From contig NZ_CAMLDC010000020.1 of NCBI RefSeq assembly GCF_946478805.1, positions 1 to 64,000 of the forward strand: DNA of 64,000 nt, read 5' to 3'. A program made the position numbers and the translations under genes. This document shows positions 26,258 through 33,715 of the stretch, piece after piece. Each line of letters begins with the position of its first letter. Position 1 is the first letter of the stretch. The notes beneath the pieces are model-generated. The model saw only the letters and a list, made by a program, of their open reading frames with translations, did not search any database and was not told the DNA's origin. The DNA comes from an uncultured Fluviicola sp. GTDB taxonomy: Bacteria > Bacteroidota > Bacteroidia > Flavobacteriales > Crocinitomicaceae.

Positions 26258-26929
26258 ATGAAACTCATATTTACACTATGCCTTGCGTTATTTTCTTTTG
26301 CAATCCATGCGCAAGTGGCAAAAGCTCCGGTTAAGGTTTTTGTCAAAGGGTTTGATGGTAAACCCTATCCGAACGATAAAGTGTTGTTTATCGGGCAGAA
26401 ATCCAAACAAACACTTTCAGGAGTAACCAATCCGGCAGGTAAATTTGTTATCCAGCTTCCAAGTGGAGATATCTATGACATCCGCATTCAAAGTATCGGC
26501 GATGAAATTGAATACAATACGATTGAAATTCCGGCTGCGAAACCCGGGGAATTTTTTGAAGAGGCTGAATTGGTCATTGAATATGATCCGGGAACAACGT
26601 TCTCATTCACCAACCTTCAATTCGAAACCGCAAAAGCAGATCTGAAAGCAATGAGCTACACCCACTTGAAAAATCTGGTCGAAATTATGAAACGTAAACC
26701 CGATTTCAGAATTCAGATTGCCGGGCACACCGATAGTGACGGAGAAGAAAGTGCGAATCAGTTGCTCTCTCAAAAAAGGGCGGAATCTGTAAAGAATTAC
26801 CTCATCAGTCAGGGAATCAGTCCAAATCGGATTGCCACGAAAGGTTTCGGGGAAAGTCATCCGGTTGCCGACAACAACTCTGCTCAGGGAAAAGCACAAA
26901 ACAGGAGAACGGAAATAACTATCTTATAA
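26258..26929 (+). CDS. OmpA-family outer-membrane protein
   Basis: The 223-residue protein has a signal peptide (KLIFTLCLALFSFAIHAQ), an N-terminal beta-rich domain with a carboxypeptidase-regulatory-like pattern (KVFVKGFDGKPYPNDKVLFIG, LSGVTNPAGKFVIQLPSGD), and a C-terminal OmpA peptidoglycan-binding domain (about 115-222) with the conserved IQIAGHTDSDGEESANQLLS, RAESVKNYLISQGISPNRI and GFGESHPVADN. The motif AGHTDSxG and C-terminal RRTEI are standard. It has no transmembrane barrel, so it is probably a periplasmic or lipid-bound peptidoglycan linker. It converges, with four bases between stops, on the di-haem gene. Confidence 0.93.
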   Translation: MKLIFTLCLALFSFAIHAQVAKAPVKVFVKGFDGKPYPNDKVLFIGQKSKQTLSGVTNPAGKFVIQLPSGDIYDIRIQSIGDEIEYNTIEIPAAKPGEFFEEAELVIEYDPGTTFSFTNLQFETAKADLKAMSYTHLKNLVEIMKRKPDFRIQIAGHTDSDGEESANQLLSQKRAESVKNYLISQGISPNRIATKGFGESHPVADNNSAQGKAQNRRTEITIL

Positions 26930-26933
26930 TTAC

Positions 26934-28307
26934 TTATAACGATTCCAAATACTTCAGTAACATTTGCCGTTGATTCACAGGAAGTTTTTTGTATTTATCT
27001 ACACTTTTCTGAGCTTCTCCTCCATGCCACAAAATAGCTTCTTCTATGGATCTCGCCCTTCCGTCGTGCAACAAATTCGTGTGTCCATTCACTGTCGAAA
27101 TCAAACCTAATCCCCAAAGAGGCTGCGTTCTCCATTCAAAACCGGATGCCAAATGATCCGGAACATGATCGGCCAAACCATCACCCATGTCGTGAAGCAA
27201 GAGGTCTGTGTAAGGAGTTATTTTTTGGTTTTTCAATGGTGAAATGTCCCCTCCAAAACCGGTCGTATAATTCATTTTGTGGCATGAAACACATCCGAGG
27301 GATTTAAAGAATTGTGCTCCATATTTTACTTCCGGTGTAGTAGCGTTGCGTCTTTTCGGAACTGCCAGACTTCTGGCGTAAAGAATCACGGCATCCAAAT
27401 CATTCCCATCGATTTCGGGTGTTCCGCCACTTGGTAATCCTGCACACGAAGGTTGATTAACTGTATAATTTTCATTCGGGAAATACGAACTGGTGATACC
27501 GATATCTCCATTGAAAGCACCTGCTACCTGGTGTGTGATACTCCCTACATTTGCTTTCCATCCAAACCGCCCGATTACGAGATTACCGGATGCAATATCG
27601 GTCACATAATTCGCAACTCCGGATACACCGTCACCATCCGCATCATTCGGATCGGCATTTGCCAGAAGGTCAGACTCAGAAATTAACTCCAGAAGGCCCA
27701 GACCAATCATCTGCTGACCAACTCTCGGTGAAATCCCTGTTGTTCCCTGCATTGCGCCATAATTTTGACCGGCAACCGTATAGACCGGTCTTCTTAACGA
27801 ATAACTGGTTCCATCTGCAAAGTATCCTACTTCTTCGATGTAGTTAATTCCCATACTTCCTTCAGGAGTAATTGAATTGTGTGAATAATCCTGTAATTGT
27901 CCCCCATAAATGGCATCAGGAGAATTATCGAAACCTGCACCCAATCTGAACAACAAACCGGAATTGGATTGCGGAGAACCCCTTCCATCTCTGAAATGAC
28001 AAGCCGAACAAGATCTTGCATTGTATAAAGGTCCTAATCCATCTCGCGCCGTTGTGGAAGAAGGTGCTTGCACCCAACTTTGATTAAAAAAGGAATTTCC
28101 CACATAAAACATCAGCGACTGAGCCGAGCTCAATCCGTCAATCTGGTAAGAAAAAGCATAAGAGGTTTGATCTCCGGTACTGCAATTCCCAGCCAAATCA
28201 ATCAATGTGGAATCATCGCTATATGCTGAAACAACAGCGGTCTCTTTCTTTTTACAGGAAAAAACCGCTATTGATAAGACGATTCCAAGTAGGAATAACT
28301 GTTTCAT
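26934..28307 (-). CDS. Di-haem oxidoreductase (DHOR/DUF1111), lipoprotein
   Basis: The 457-residue protein carries a lipobox (GIVLSIAVFSCKKKET) and two c-type haem motifs, ARSCSACHFRDG in the first half and LGCVSCHKMNY in the second, each with nearby conserved segments (GLGPLYN, DLLLHDMGDGLADH, WRTQPLWGLG, HDGRARSIEEAILWHGGEA) that define the family. These enzymes are MauG-like peroxidases or thiol oxidoreductases. Its start ATG overlaps the stop of the imelysin gene by one base (TAATG), so they are translationally coupled. Association with an imelysin suggests a role in iron acquisition or oxidation; that is inference from context. Confidence 0.93.
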   Translation of the reverse strand: MKQLFLLGIVLSIAVFSCKKKETAVVSAYSDDSTLIDLAGNCSTGDQTSYAFSYQIDGLSSAQSLMFYVGNSFFNQSWVQAPSSTTARDGLGPLYNARSCSACHFRDGRGSPQSNSGLLFRLGAGFDNSPDAIYGGQLQDYSHNSITPEGSMGINYIEEVGYFADGTSYSLRRPVYTVAGQNYGAMQGTTGISPRVGQQMIGLGLLELISESDLLANADPNDADGDGVSGVANYVTDIASGNLVIGRFGWKANVGSITHQVAGAFNGDIGITSSYFPNENYTVNQPSCAGLPSGGTPEIDGNDLDAVILYARSLAVPKRRNATTPEVKYGAQFFKSLGCVSCHKMNYTTGFGGDISPLKNQKITPYTDLLLHDMGDGLADHVPDHLASGFEWRTQPLWGLGLISTVNGHTNLLHDGRARSIEEAILWHGGEAQKSVDKYKKLPVNQRQMLLKYLESL

Positions 28308-29482
28308 TAAAATGTTATTGAGAATACTGCCGCTGCTGCATCCAGGTCCACTTGTTCCTGTTGCAATGAAGTAACAACATCCAACACTTTCGGACGTTCG
28401 GCCGGTAAAATAATTGCCTGGTCAAATGGATGATACATCACTGCGATATATCCCATTGTAGTTGAAAAACGATTGATTACTGTCGTGTTTTTTGCCGCAT
28501 CAATGGTATTAACCAAATCTTCCAATGCATAACCATTCACATTGTTTCCAAAGGGAGAAGTATAGTTTCCTTTATATAGATTTTCAACCGCCATTGCGTT
28601 CAAATAGATATCCCTGTGCGTATTGTCTGAGAAACAAGAATGCTCGTCCTCCTGATTTTGGTTCTCATAAGCCACATAAATACGCTCGCCAGCCAATTCA
28701 ATACCCGAAAGCACACGCAATGAGTTGAACATTTTACGCAATGCAGTTTGGTTCTCCAACGCTTGGAAAGTATGGTAATAGCTTCCCGTGATTGCAGGAT
28801 CCCAGGCATTTTTAACCTGATTCAAAGCAGAAACCAATAAATCGACCACTGTTTTCAAATAAGTTGCCCTACGCGCTTGATTACTGGCTGTACCGCCAAC
28901 AACATAATCAGTATATGGTCTTGTTCCTGCAGTTGCAGCACTTAAATCCTGGCCCCACAATAAGAATTCAACTGCATGGTATCCGGCAGAAATTTTCGTT
29001 TCCCCACCGAATTCATTTGCCTGAACAATTGTCGAAGCATCGATTGTCGGGTAAGTTGCAGCATCATTGATGATTCCCGCATTTGGCTCGCCGACCACAT
29101 AATCTACGTAGTTTTCATCCATTGGCCAGGCATTGATCAATCCTTCCGGTCCATCATTTGTATTGTCGATCGGTCCGTCAACAAAACGGAATATTTCGGT
29201 TAAACCGTAAATTTCACGAGCATCCAACCACGCTTGTTTAGCGGCATCCAGGTTTCCTTGAGAAGGATTGTCAGCTAAATTATGACACTCCGTCTGTAAC
29301 AGCACTGTCGAAGTGTACGAATCCTTGTATACAGCAAACGCCATATCAGCATATGTTTTCTTAATATCAGTCTTTTGCTGTGCATATTGGTCTGTAGCAT
29401 CAACCTCCGGGTCTTTCTTTTTCTTACAGGCAACAGTTGCAACCGAAGCAACTAAAAACATTCCGAATACGGTCTTTCTCAT
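28307..29482 (-). CDS. Imelysin-family (peptidase M75) lipoprotein
   Basis: From ATG 29482 the product is 391 residues. It has a lipobox-type N-terminus (VFGMFLVASVATVACKKKKD) and an imelysin core with the conserved GYHAVEFLLWGQDLS (GxHxxE motif) and the two helical halves typical of iron-regulated IrpA-type proteins (YADMAFAVYKDSYTSTVLL, YKGNYTSPFGNNVNGYALED). Despite the peptidase name, the family is thought to be a surface iron- or haem-handling protein. An in-frame ATG at 29518 would add 12 residues but disrupts the signal sequence. It is the first gene of a two-gene operon with the di-haem oxidoreductase. Confidence 0.92.
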   Translation of the reverse strand: MRKTVFGMFLVASVATVACKKKKDPEVDATDQYAQQKTDIKKTYADMAFAVYKDSYTSTVLLQTECHNLADNPSQGNLDAAKQAWLDAREIYGLTEIFRFVDGPIDNTNDGPEGLINAWPMDENYVDYVVGEPNAGIINDAATYPTIDASTIVQANEFGGETKISAGYHAVEFLLWGQDLSAATAGTRPYTDYVVGGTASNQARRATYLKTVVDLLVSALNQVKNAWDPAITGSYYHTFQALENQTALRKMFNSLRVLSGIELAGERIYVAYENQNQEDEHSCFSDNTHRDIYLNAMAVENLYKGNYTSPFGNNVNGYALEDLVNTIDAAKNTTVINRFSTTMGYIAVMYHPFDQAIILPAERPKVLDVVTSLQQEQVDLDAAAAVFSITF

Positions 29483-29667
29483 AGTAACTAATTTGCCACA
29501 AAAGTATTTCAAACACACACACTGCTCAATACCATATTCTTGGTATTTTGATTCATTCGGAAAAATTGTATCTTTTCACTGTGAACCAGTTATTTCAGTC
29601 AAAAGCTAAACGTGTGATTTTTGGCATTTAGTTTGTAAACACTTATGCAACAATTAGAATTTAAGTT

Positions 29668-30453
29668 ATGAAAACAAGTTTGATCATCTCTTCAGCAATC
29701 CTGTTAGTGATTGGATTAACAAGCAGTATGCAAATTGCATTACCTACCGTTTCAAACAATTCCTTTCAAACCGGAGAGAAACTCCGCTACCGCATTACTT
29801 ATGGTTTCATAGATGCGGGTGAAGCTGTTCTTGAAGTAAAGGAAACTTCCAAAAAAGGGAATGGAACGAGGGAGCTCTATCATATTAAAGGAACCGGCAA
29901 AACGCTTGGTGGATTCAACGCGGTCTACAAAGTGAATGACGTCTATGAAAGTTATCTCGATAAAAAAGGAATCTTCCCTTGGCAATTCGTCCGACGAGTT
30001 GAAGAAGGTGGATACAAACTTTCCCAGGATTACGCTTTCAAACAAGACAAGCAGAAAGTGCATAATGGTGAAAAGGATTTCTCCACCCCATCCGGAATCC
30101 AGGACATGATCTCTTCGTTCTACTATGCGCGGACATTGGATTTCAAATCGGCAAAGGTTGGTGATACTTTCGAATTCAAATGTTTTATGGACGACGAAAT
30201 TTGGCCTTTAAAGGTGAAATACCTGGGCGATGAGAAAATTTCCATCCGAAAAGGAAAATTCAACTGTATGAAGTTTGCTCCTGTTGTTCAAACCGGTCGT
30301 GTCTTCAAAAAACAAGATGATCTGAGTTTTTGGGTCACAAAAGACGAAAACCGAATTCCTATTTTAGTGAAAGCCAAGATTCCTGTCGGGTCAATCAAAT
30401 TGCATTTGGTGGAATGGTCAGGTTTGAAACATGACCTGGTGAAAGCAAAATAA
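29668..30453 (+). CDS. DUF3108 domain-containing secreted protein
   Basis: The 261-residue protein has an N-terminal hydrophobic export segment (SLIISSAILLVIGLTSSM) and a DUF3108 domain: FQTGEKLRYRITYGFIDAGEAVLEV, KIDLYHIKGTGKTLG-like strand, DVYESYLDKKGIFPWQFVRRVEEG, and the C-terminal KVKYLGDEKISIRKGKFNCMKFAP and WVTKDENRIPILVKAKIPVGSIKL. Members are periplasmic or outer-membrane-associated beta proteins, function unknown, widespread in Bacteroidota. It is a single gene. A GC-rich hairpin follows the stop. Confidence 0.92.
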   Translation: MKTSLIISSAILLVIGLTSSMQIALPTVSNNSFQTGEKLRYRITYGFIDAGEAVLEVKETSKKGNGTRELYHIKGTGKTLGGFNAVYKVNDVYESYLDKKGIFPWQFVRRVEEGGYKLSQDYAFKQDKQKVHNGEKDFSTPSGIQDMISSFYYARTLDFKSAKVGDTFEFKCFMDDEIWPLKVKYLGDEKISIRKGKFNCMKFAPVVQTGRVFKKQDDLSFWVTKDENRIPILVKAKIPVGSIKLHLVEWSGLKHDLVKAK

Positions 30454-30459
30454 GAGTTG

Positions 30460-30487
30460 CCGCGGTGGAGATAACAATCCATCGCGG
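30460..30487. terminator. GC-rich hairpin after the DUF3108 gene
   Basis: CCGCGGTGGA and TCCATCGCGG arms (one mismatch) form a stem around GATAACAA, seven bases after the DUF3108 stop. No clear T run follows, so termination activity is uncertain. Confidence 0.45.
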
Positions 30488-30636
30488 TAGATTCATATAG
30501 TTGTAAACGATTCACCTTGCTAAATTTTTAGTCAGCGAAATGGTTCAAAGAAAGGAGTGTTCAAATATTAACGTTTTTGTTCATGATTAATACATTGCTT
30601 TGGCATATATTTGTTTGCTAAAAATCTGGAAAACAA

Positions 30637-31587
30637 ATGGAATTGACTCCTGAAATCTTAGAAAGAATTACTCTTCTTAAAGCGAAGTATGATGCGCAAG
30701 GTCAGGATTTAGTGGCTTACTTGGATAGTTTATTGTATTCAAGAATGCCAAATTACTGGGATTACGTTCAGGTAGATACCTTATTGTCTTTGCAAAAAAC
30801 GTATACCGATTTTCCGGATGAAGTAGTTTTCCTGATGTATCATCAGGTCACTGAGTTATACTTCAAATTGTGCCTTCATGAGTTCCAGCAGATTTCAGAT
30901 CGCAAGAATTTGGATGCAGCTTTCTTTGTAGAGCATGTTCAACGAATCAACCGTTATTTCGAAGCCCTGACAAAAAGTTTCGAAATCATGGTGGACGGAA
31001 TGCAACGTGAACAGTTCCTGAAGTTCAGACTTGCACTTGCACCTGCTTCCGGATTCCAATCTGCACAATACAGAAAAATTGAAATTCACTCTACTGATTT
31101 TCTTCAGTTGGTTCATAAAGATCACCGTGCAAAATACACGGGGAAAGAACCGATTTCCGAGCTTTTCGAAAACATTTACTGGAAAGAAGGAGCTACAGAT
31201 ATGGAAACGGGTAAAAAGACATTGACACTGACTCAATTCGAAGACCGTTACCGGGAAGAATTTATTCAGATGGGTGAAAACCTGCGTCATGATAATTTAT
31301 GGCAATGTTACCTGCGTCTGACTCCGGAAGATCAGGAATTACCTGCGGTCATTCATGTCCTGAAACAAAATGACGTCAATGTGAACGTGAATTGGCCATT
31401 GGTCCACTACAAATCTGCTGTTCGTTATTTGCAAAAAGACAAAGGGGATATCGCTGCAACCGGTGGTACAAACTGGCAGAAATATCTTCCTCCACGCTTC
31501 CAAAAACGCATCTTCTACCCTCAATTGTGGTCAGAAATGGAGATTGCCGAATGGGGTAAATCTTGGGTGGAAGCAGTATTGAACTAA
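30637..31587 (+). CDS. Tryptophan 2,3-dioxygenase family protein
   Basis: The 316-residue protein matches the haem-dependent TDO family that opens the indole ring of tryptophan to N-formylkynurenine. Visible are NYWDYVQVDTLLSLQ, DEVVFLMYHQVTELYFKL (the active-site His/Glu helix), EHVQRINRYFEALTKSFEIM, and LALAPASGFQSAQYRKIEI, which is the conserved haem-pocket loop. It is slightly longer than the human enzyme core. No kynurenine-pathway gene lies nearby; the next gene at 31609 follows after 21 bases. Substrate specificity within the family (tryptophan versus other indoles) is not shown by sequence. Confidence 0.9.
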   Translation: MELTPEILERITLLKAKYDAQGQDLVAYLDSLLYSRMPNYWDYVQVDTLLSLQKTYTDFPDEVVFLMYHQVTELYFKLCLHEFQQISDRKNLDAAFFVEHVQRINRYFEALTKSFEIMVDGMQREQFLKFRLALAPASGFQSAQYRKIEIHSTDFLQLVHKDHRAKYTGKEPISELFENIYWKEGATDMETGKKTLTLTQFEDRYREEFIQMGENLRHDNLWQCYLRLTPEDQELPAVIHVLKQNDVNVNVNWPLVHYKSAVRYLQKDKGDIAATGGTNWQKYLPPRFQKRIFYPQLWSEMEIAEWGKSWVEAVLN

Positions 31588-31596
31588 CATTCTTCG

Positions 31597-31604
31597 TACT
31601 TTTG
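31597..31604 (+). promoter_or_regulatory. Bacteroidota -7 box (TACTTTTG) 4 bases from a start
   Basis: TACTTTTG fits TAnnTTTG and ends four bases before the ATG at 31609, in the 21-base gap after the dioxygenase gene. It would give a leaderless transcript for 31609-33697. Confidence 0.45.
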
Positions 31605-31608
31605 TGGC

Positions 31609-32448
31609 ATGCGAAATGTTGCTCTTTTACTTGCAACCCTGTTTCTTGTTGCCGCGACCATGCAAAAAGCGCATCGTCTTCCAAAAGATCTGAAGGAGAT
31701 TTCAGGTTGGGTTTTTGCAAATGACAGTACTCTGATTGCCCATAATGACGGTGGCAATGATCCCAAAATTTTTGTCTTGAACCTGGATGGAAGTATCCGT
31801 CATAAGGTCAGCGTCACCAATACCGAGAATACGGATTGGGAAGACATTGCATTGGATCAGAAAAACATCTACATCGGCGATTTCGGGAATAATAACAATA
31901 CCCGCACCAATCTTAAAATTATCAAAGTCAGTTTAAAAAAAGTACTCGACAACCAGGATGTGGAGGCAAAATTCATTGAGTTTTCTTATCCGGAACAAAA
32001 GGAATTTCCACCCAAACTCACACAGAAATATTTCGACTGTGAGGCCATGAGTTTTTATAACGATTCTTTGTATCTGTTTACCAAGTGCAGAACCGAACCG
32101 TTTGATGGAAAGTGTTACGTGTATACCTTACCAACCAAACCCGGAACTTACAAAGCTCAGAAGAAGTATTACATGGTCATTGGAAAACGGGATTGGTTCA
32201 GGGACGCTGCAACCGGGGCGGATATTCGAGATGGTAAACTCGTCCTTCTTACATACAACCGGATTATCATTCATTCCTTTGAAAACGGGAGAGCAAAATA
32301 TGAATCACACCAGACGATGCTTCCAATAACGCAAAAAGAAACCATCGCTATTCATCCGAACGGGAAGATCTATGTGGCTGACGAACGTCAGAAAATAGTT
32401 GGTGGAGGAAACATGTATATCATTAAACCGATAGAAAAGAAGAAATGA
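31609..32448 (+). CDS. Secreted beta-propeller-like protein
   Basis: The 279-residue protein begins with a signal peptide (MRNVALLLATLFLVAATMQ) and has repeating beta-strand segments with DWEDIALDQKNIYIGDFGNN, IEFSYPEQKEFPP, CEAMSFYNDSLYLFTK, and ETIAIHPNGKIYVADERQ. The pattern of short strands with NDxxGN-like turns suggests a seven-strand propeller or lactonase-like fold, without a named family. It is first in a tight group: its stop overlaps the ATG of the HAD phosphatase (ATGA), so it is likely co-transcribed. Function unknown. Confidence 0.82.
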   Translation: MRNVALLLATLFLVAATMQKAHRLPKDLKEISGWVFANDSTLIAHNDGGNDPKIFVLNLDGSIRHKVSVTNTENTDWEDIALDQKNIYIGDFGNNNNTRTNLKIIKVSLKKVLDNQDVEAKFIEFSYPEQKEFPPKLTQKYFDCEAMSFYNDSLYLFTKCRTEPFDGKCYVYTLPTKPGTYKAQKKYYMVIGKRDWFRDAATGADIRDGKLVLLTYNRIIIHSFENGRAKYESHQTMLPITQKETIAIHPNGKIYVADERQKIVGGGNMYIIKPIEKKK

Positions 32449-33101
32449 ATCTAAGCAATTTTGATGGGGTTATCTACGACATGGACGGAGTACTCACAGA
32501 CTCGGAACCCTTGTGGAAAATTGCAATGGAGGATGTGTTTAAAAGCGTCGGTTGTACACTTACCAAGGAAGACTTCCAACGAACTGTTGGCTTGCGGATT
32601 GATGAAGTGATCGTTTATTGGTATCACGTTGCCCCCTGGTCTGATGCAAGTCCGAAAGATGTAGAGAAGGCAATTGTTCAACGCATGATTGAACTACTTA
32701 CAGCACGCGCCACTCCTTTGGCAGGTGTGGTCGAGTCATTGAATTTCTTTTCTTCAAAAGGTCTAAAAATCGGGTTGGCAACCTCTTCTTACCAAGTACT
32801 GATCGATTGTATCCTGGATACACTCCAGATCAGACATTTTTTTCAAACTGTACATTCTGCGGAATACGAATTATTCGGGAAACCTCATCCGGCAGTTTAT
32901 TTGACTGCGGCAAAAAATTTGGACCTGGATCCGCGGCGCTGCCTGGTTATTGAAGATTCCTTAAACGGGATCATCTCCGGTAAAGCCGCACGAATGACCG
33001 TGTTTTGCGTTCCTGAAAAAACACATCATCCGGAACCGAAATTGATTCTTGCGGATGCTCAATTCGATGATTTAATTGGCCTTGTAAACTACTTTAAGTA
33101 A
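32445..33101 (+). CDS. HAD-superfamily sugar phosphatase, HxpB/YniC-like
   Basis: A 218-residue HAD family I phosphatase. Motif I is DGVIYDMDGVLTDSEP, motif II (T/S) is GLATSSYQV, the conserved Lys is in LFGKPHPAVYL, and motif IV is VIEDSLNGIISGK. The cap contains PLAGVVESLNFFSSKGLKI, typical of subfamily 1A beta-phosphoglucomutase-like enzymes. Best guess is a hexitol or 2-deoxyglucose-6-phosphate phosphatase. It starts inside the stop of the previous gene and is followed, nine bases later, by the DUF3109 gene. Confidence 0.88.
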   Translation: MNLSNFDGVIYDMDGVLTDSEPLWKIAMEDVFKSVGCTLTKEDFQRTVGLRIDEVIVYWYHVAPWSDASPKDVEKAIVQRMIELLTARATPLAGVVESLNFFSSKGLKIGLATSSYQVLIDCILDTLQIRHFFQTVHSAEYELFGKPHPAVYLTAAKNLDLDPRRCLVIEDSLNGIISGKAARMTVFCVPEKTHHPEPKLILADAQFDDLIGLVNYFK

Positions 33102-33109
33102 CTTGTATT

Positions 33110-33697
33110 ATGATCGTAGCAATAGATGATAAATTGATTTCCACCGAAGTATTTGACCGCAAATTTGTGTGTGATCTGAATGCTTGTAAAGGAGCTTGTT
33201 GTGTAGAAGGTGATGGTGGCGCTCCCCTGACTTTCGAGGAAGTGGATATTATGGAGGAAATCCTGGAAGATGTACTTCCTTTCATGCGACCCGAAGGAAT
33301 AGAGGCGGTGAATCAATCAGGGGTTTTCTACATCGATGCGTGGAATGAACCTGCCACTACTTTAGTGAATGGAAAAGAGTGCGCCTTCGTCTATTTCGAT
33401 GAGCAGGGAATTACGAAATGTTCTATTGAGCAAGCATATTTATCAGGAAAAACGACTTGGAAAAAACCCGTTTCGTGTCATTTGTATCCTATCCGGGTGA
33501 AGAAATTGAGTGAGGGTATTGCCCTAAATTATGAAGAATGGGATATCTGCAAACCCGCTTGTGCTTGTGGGGAGAAATTGGATGTCCCAGTTTACAAGTT
33601 TCTGCGTGAACCACTTATCCGCGCGTTCGGAGAAGAGTTCTATTCGGATTTGGAAGGGATCGACAAAGCTTTGAAAGAAGAAGGAATAGCCGATTAA
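33110..33697 (+). CDS. DUF3109 cysteine-rich protein
   Basis: The 195-residue protein carries the DUF3109 signature DRKFVCDLNACKGACCVEG near residues 16-34 and further Cys residues in ECAFVYFDEQGITKCSIEQ, KKPVSCHLYPIR and WDICKPACACGEKL, a pattern related to the YkgJ zinc/iron-cluster family. No signal peptide is present. Function is unknown; the family is very conserved in Bacteroidota. It is last in a three-gene plus-strand group and converges with the AddB-like gene, 18 bases separating the stops. Confidence 0.92.
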   Translation: MIVAIDDKLISTEVFDRKFVCDLNACKGACCVEGDGGAPLTFEEVDIMEEILEDVLPFMRPEGIEAVNQSGVFYIDAWNEPATTLVNGKECAFVYFDEQGITKCSIEQAYLSGKTTWKKPVSCHLYPIRVKKLSEGIALNYEEWDICKPACACGEKLDVPVYKFLREPLIRAFGEEFYSDLEGIDKALKEEGIAD

Positions 33698-33715
33698 AAA
33701 AGTGTTACAAAAACG

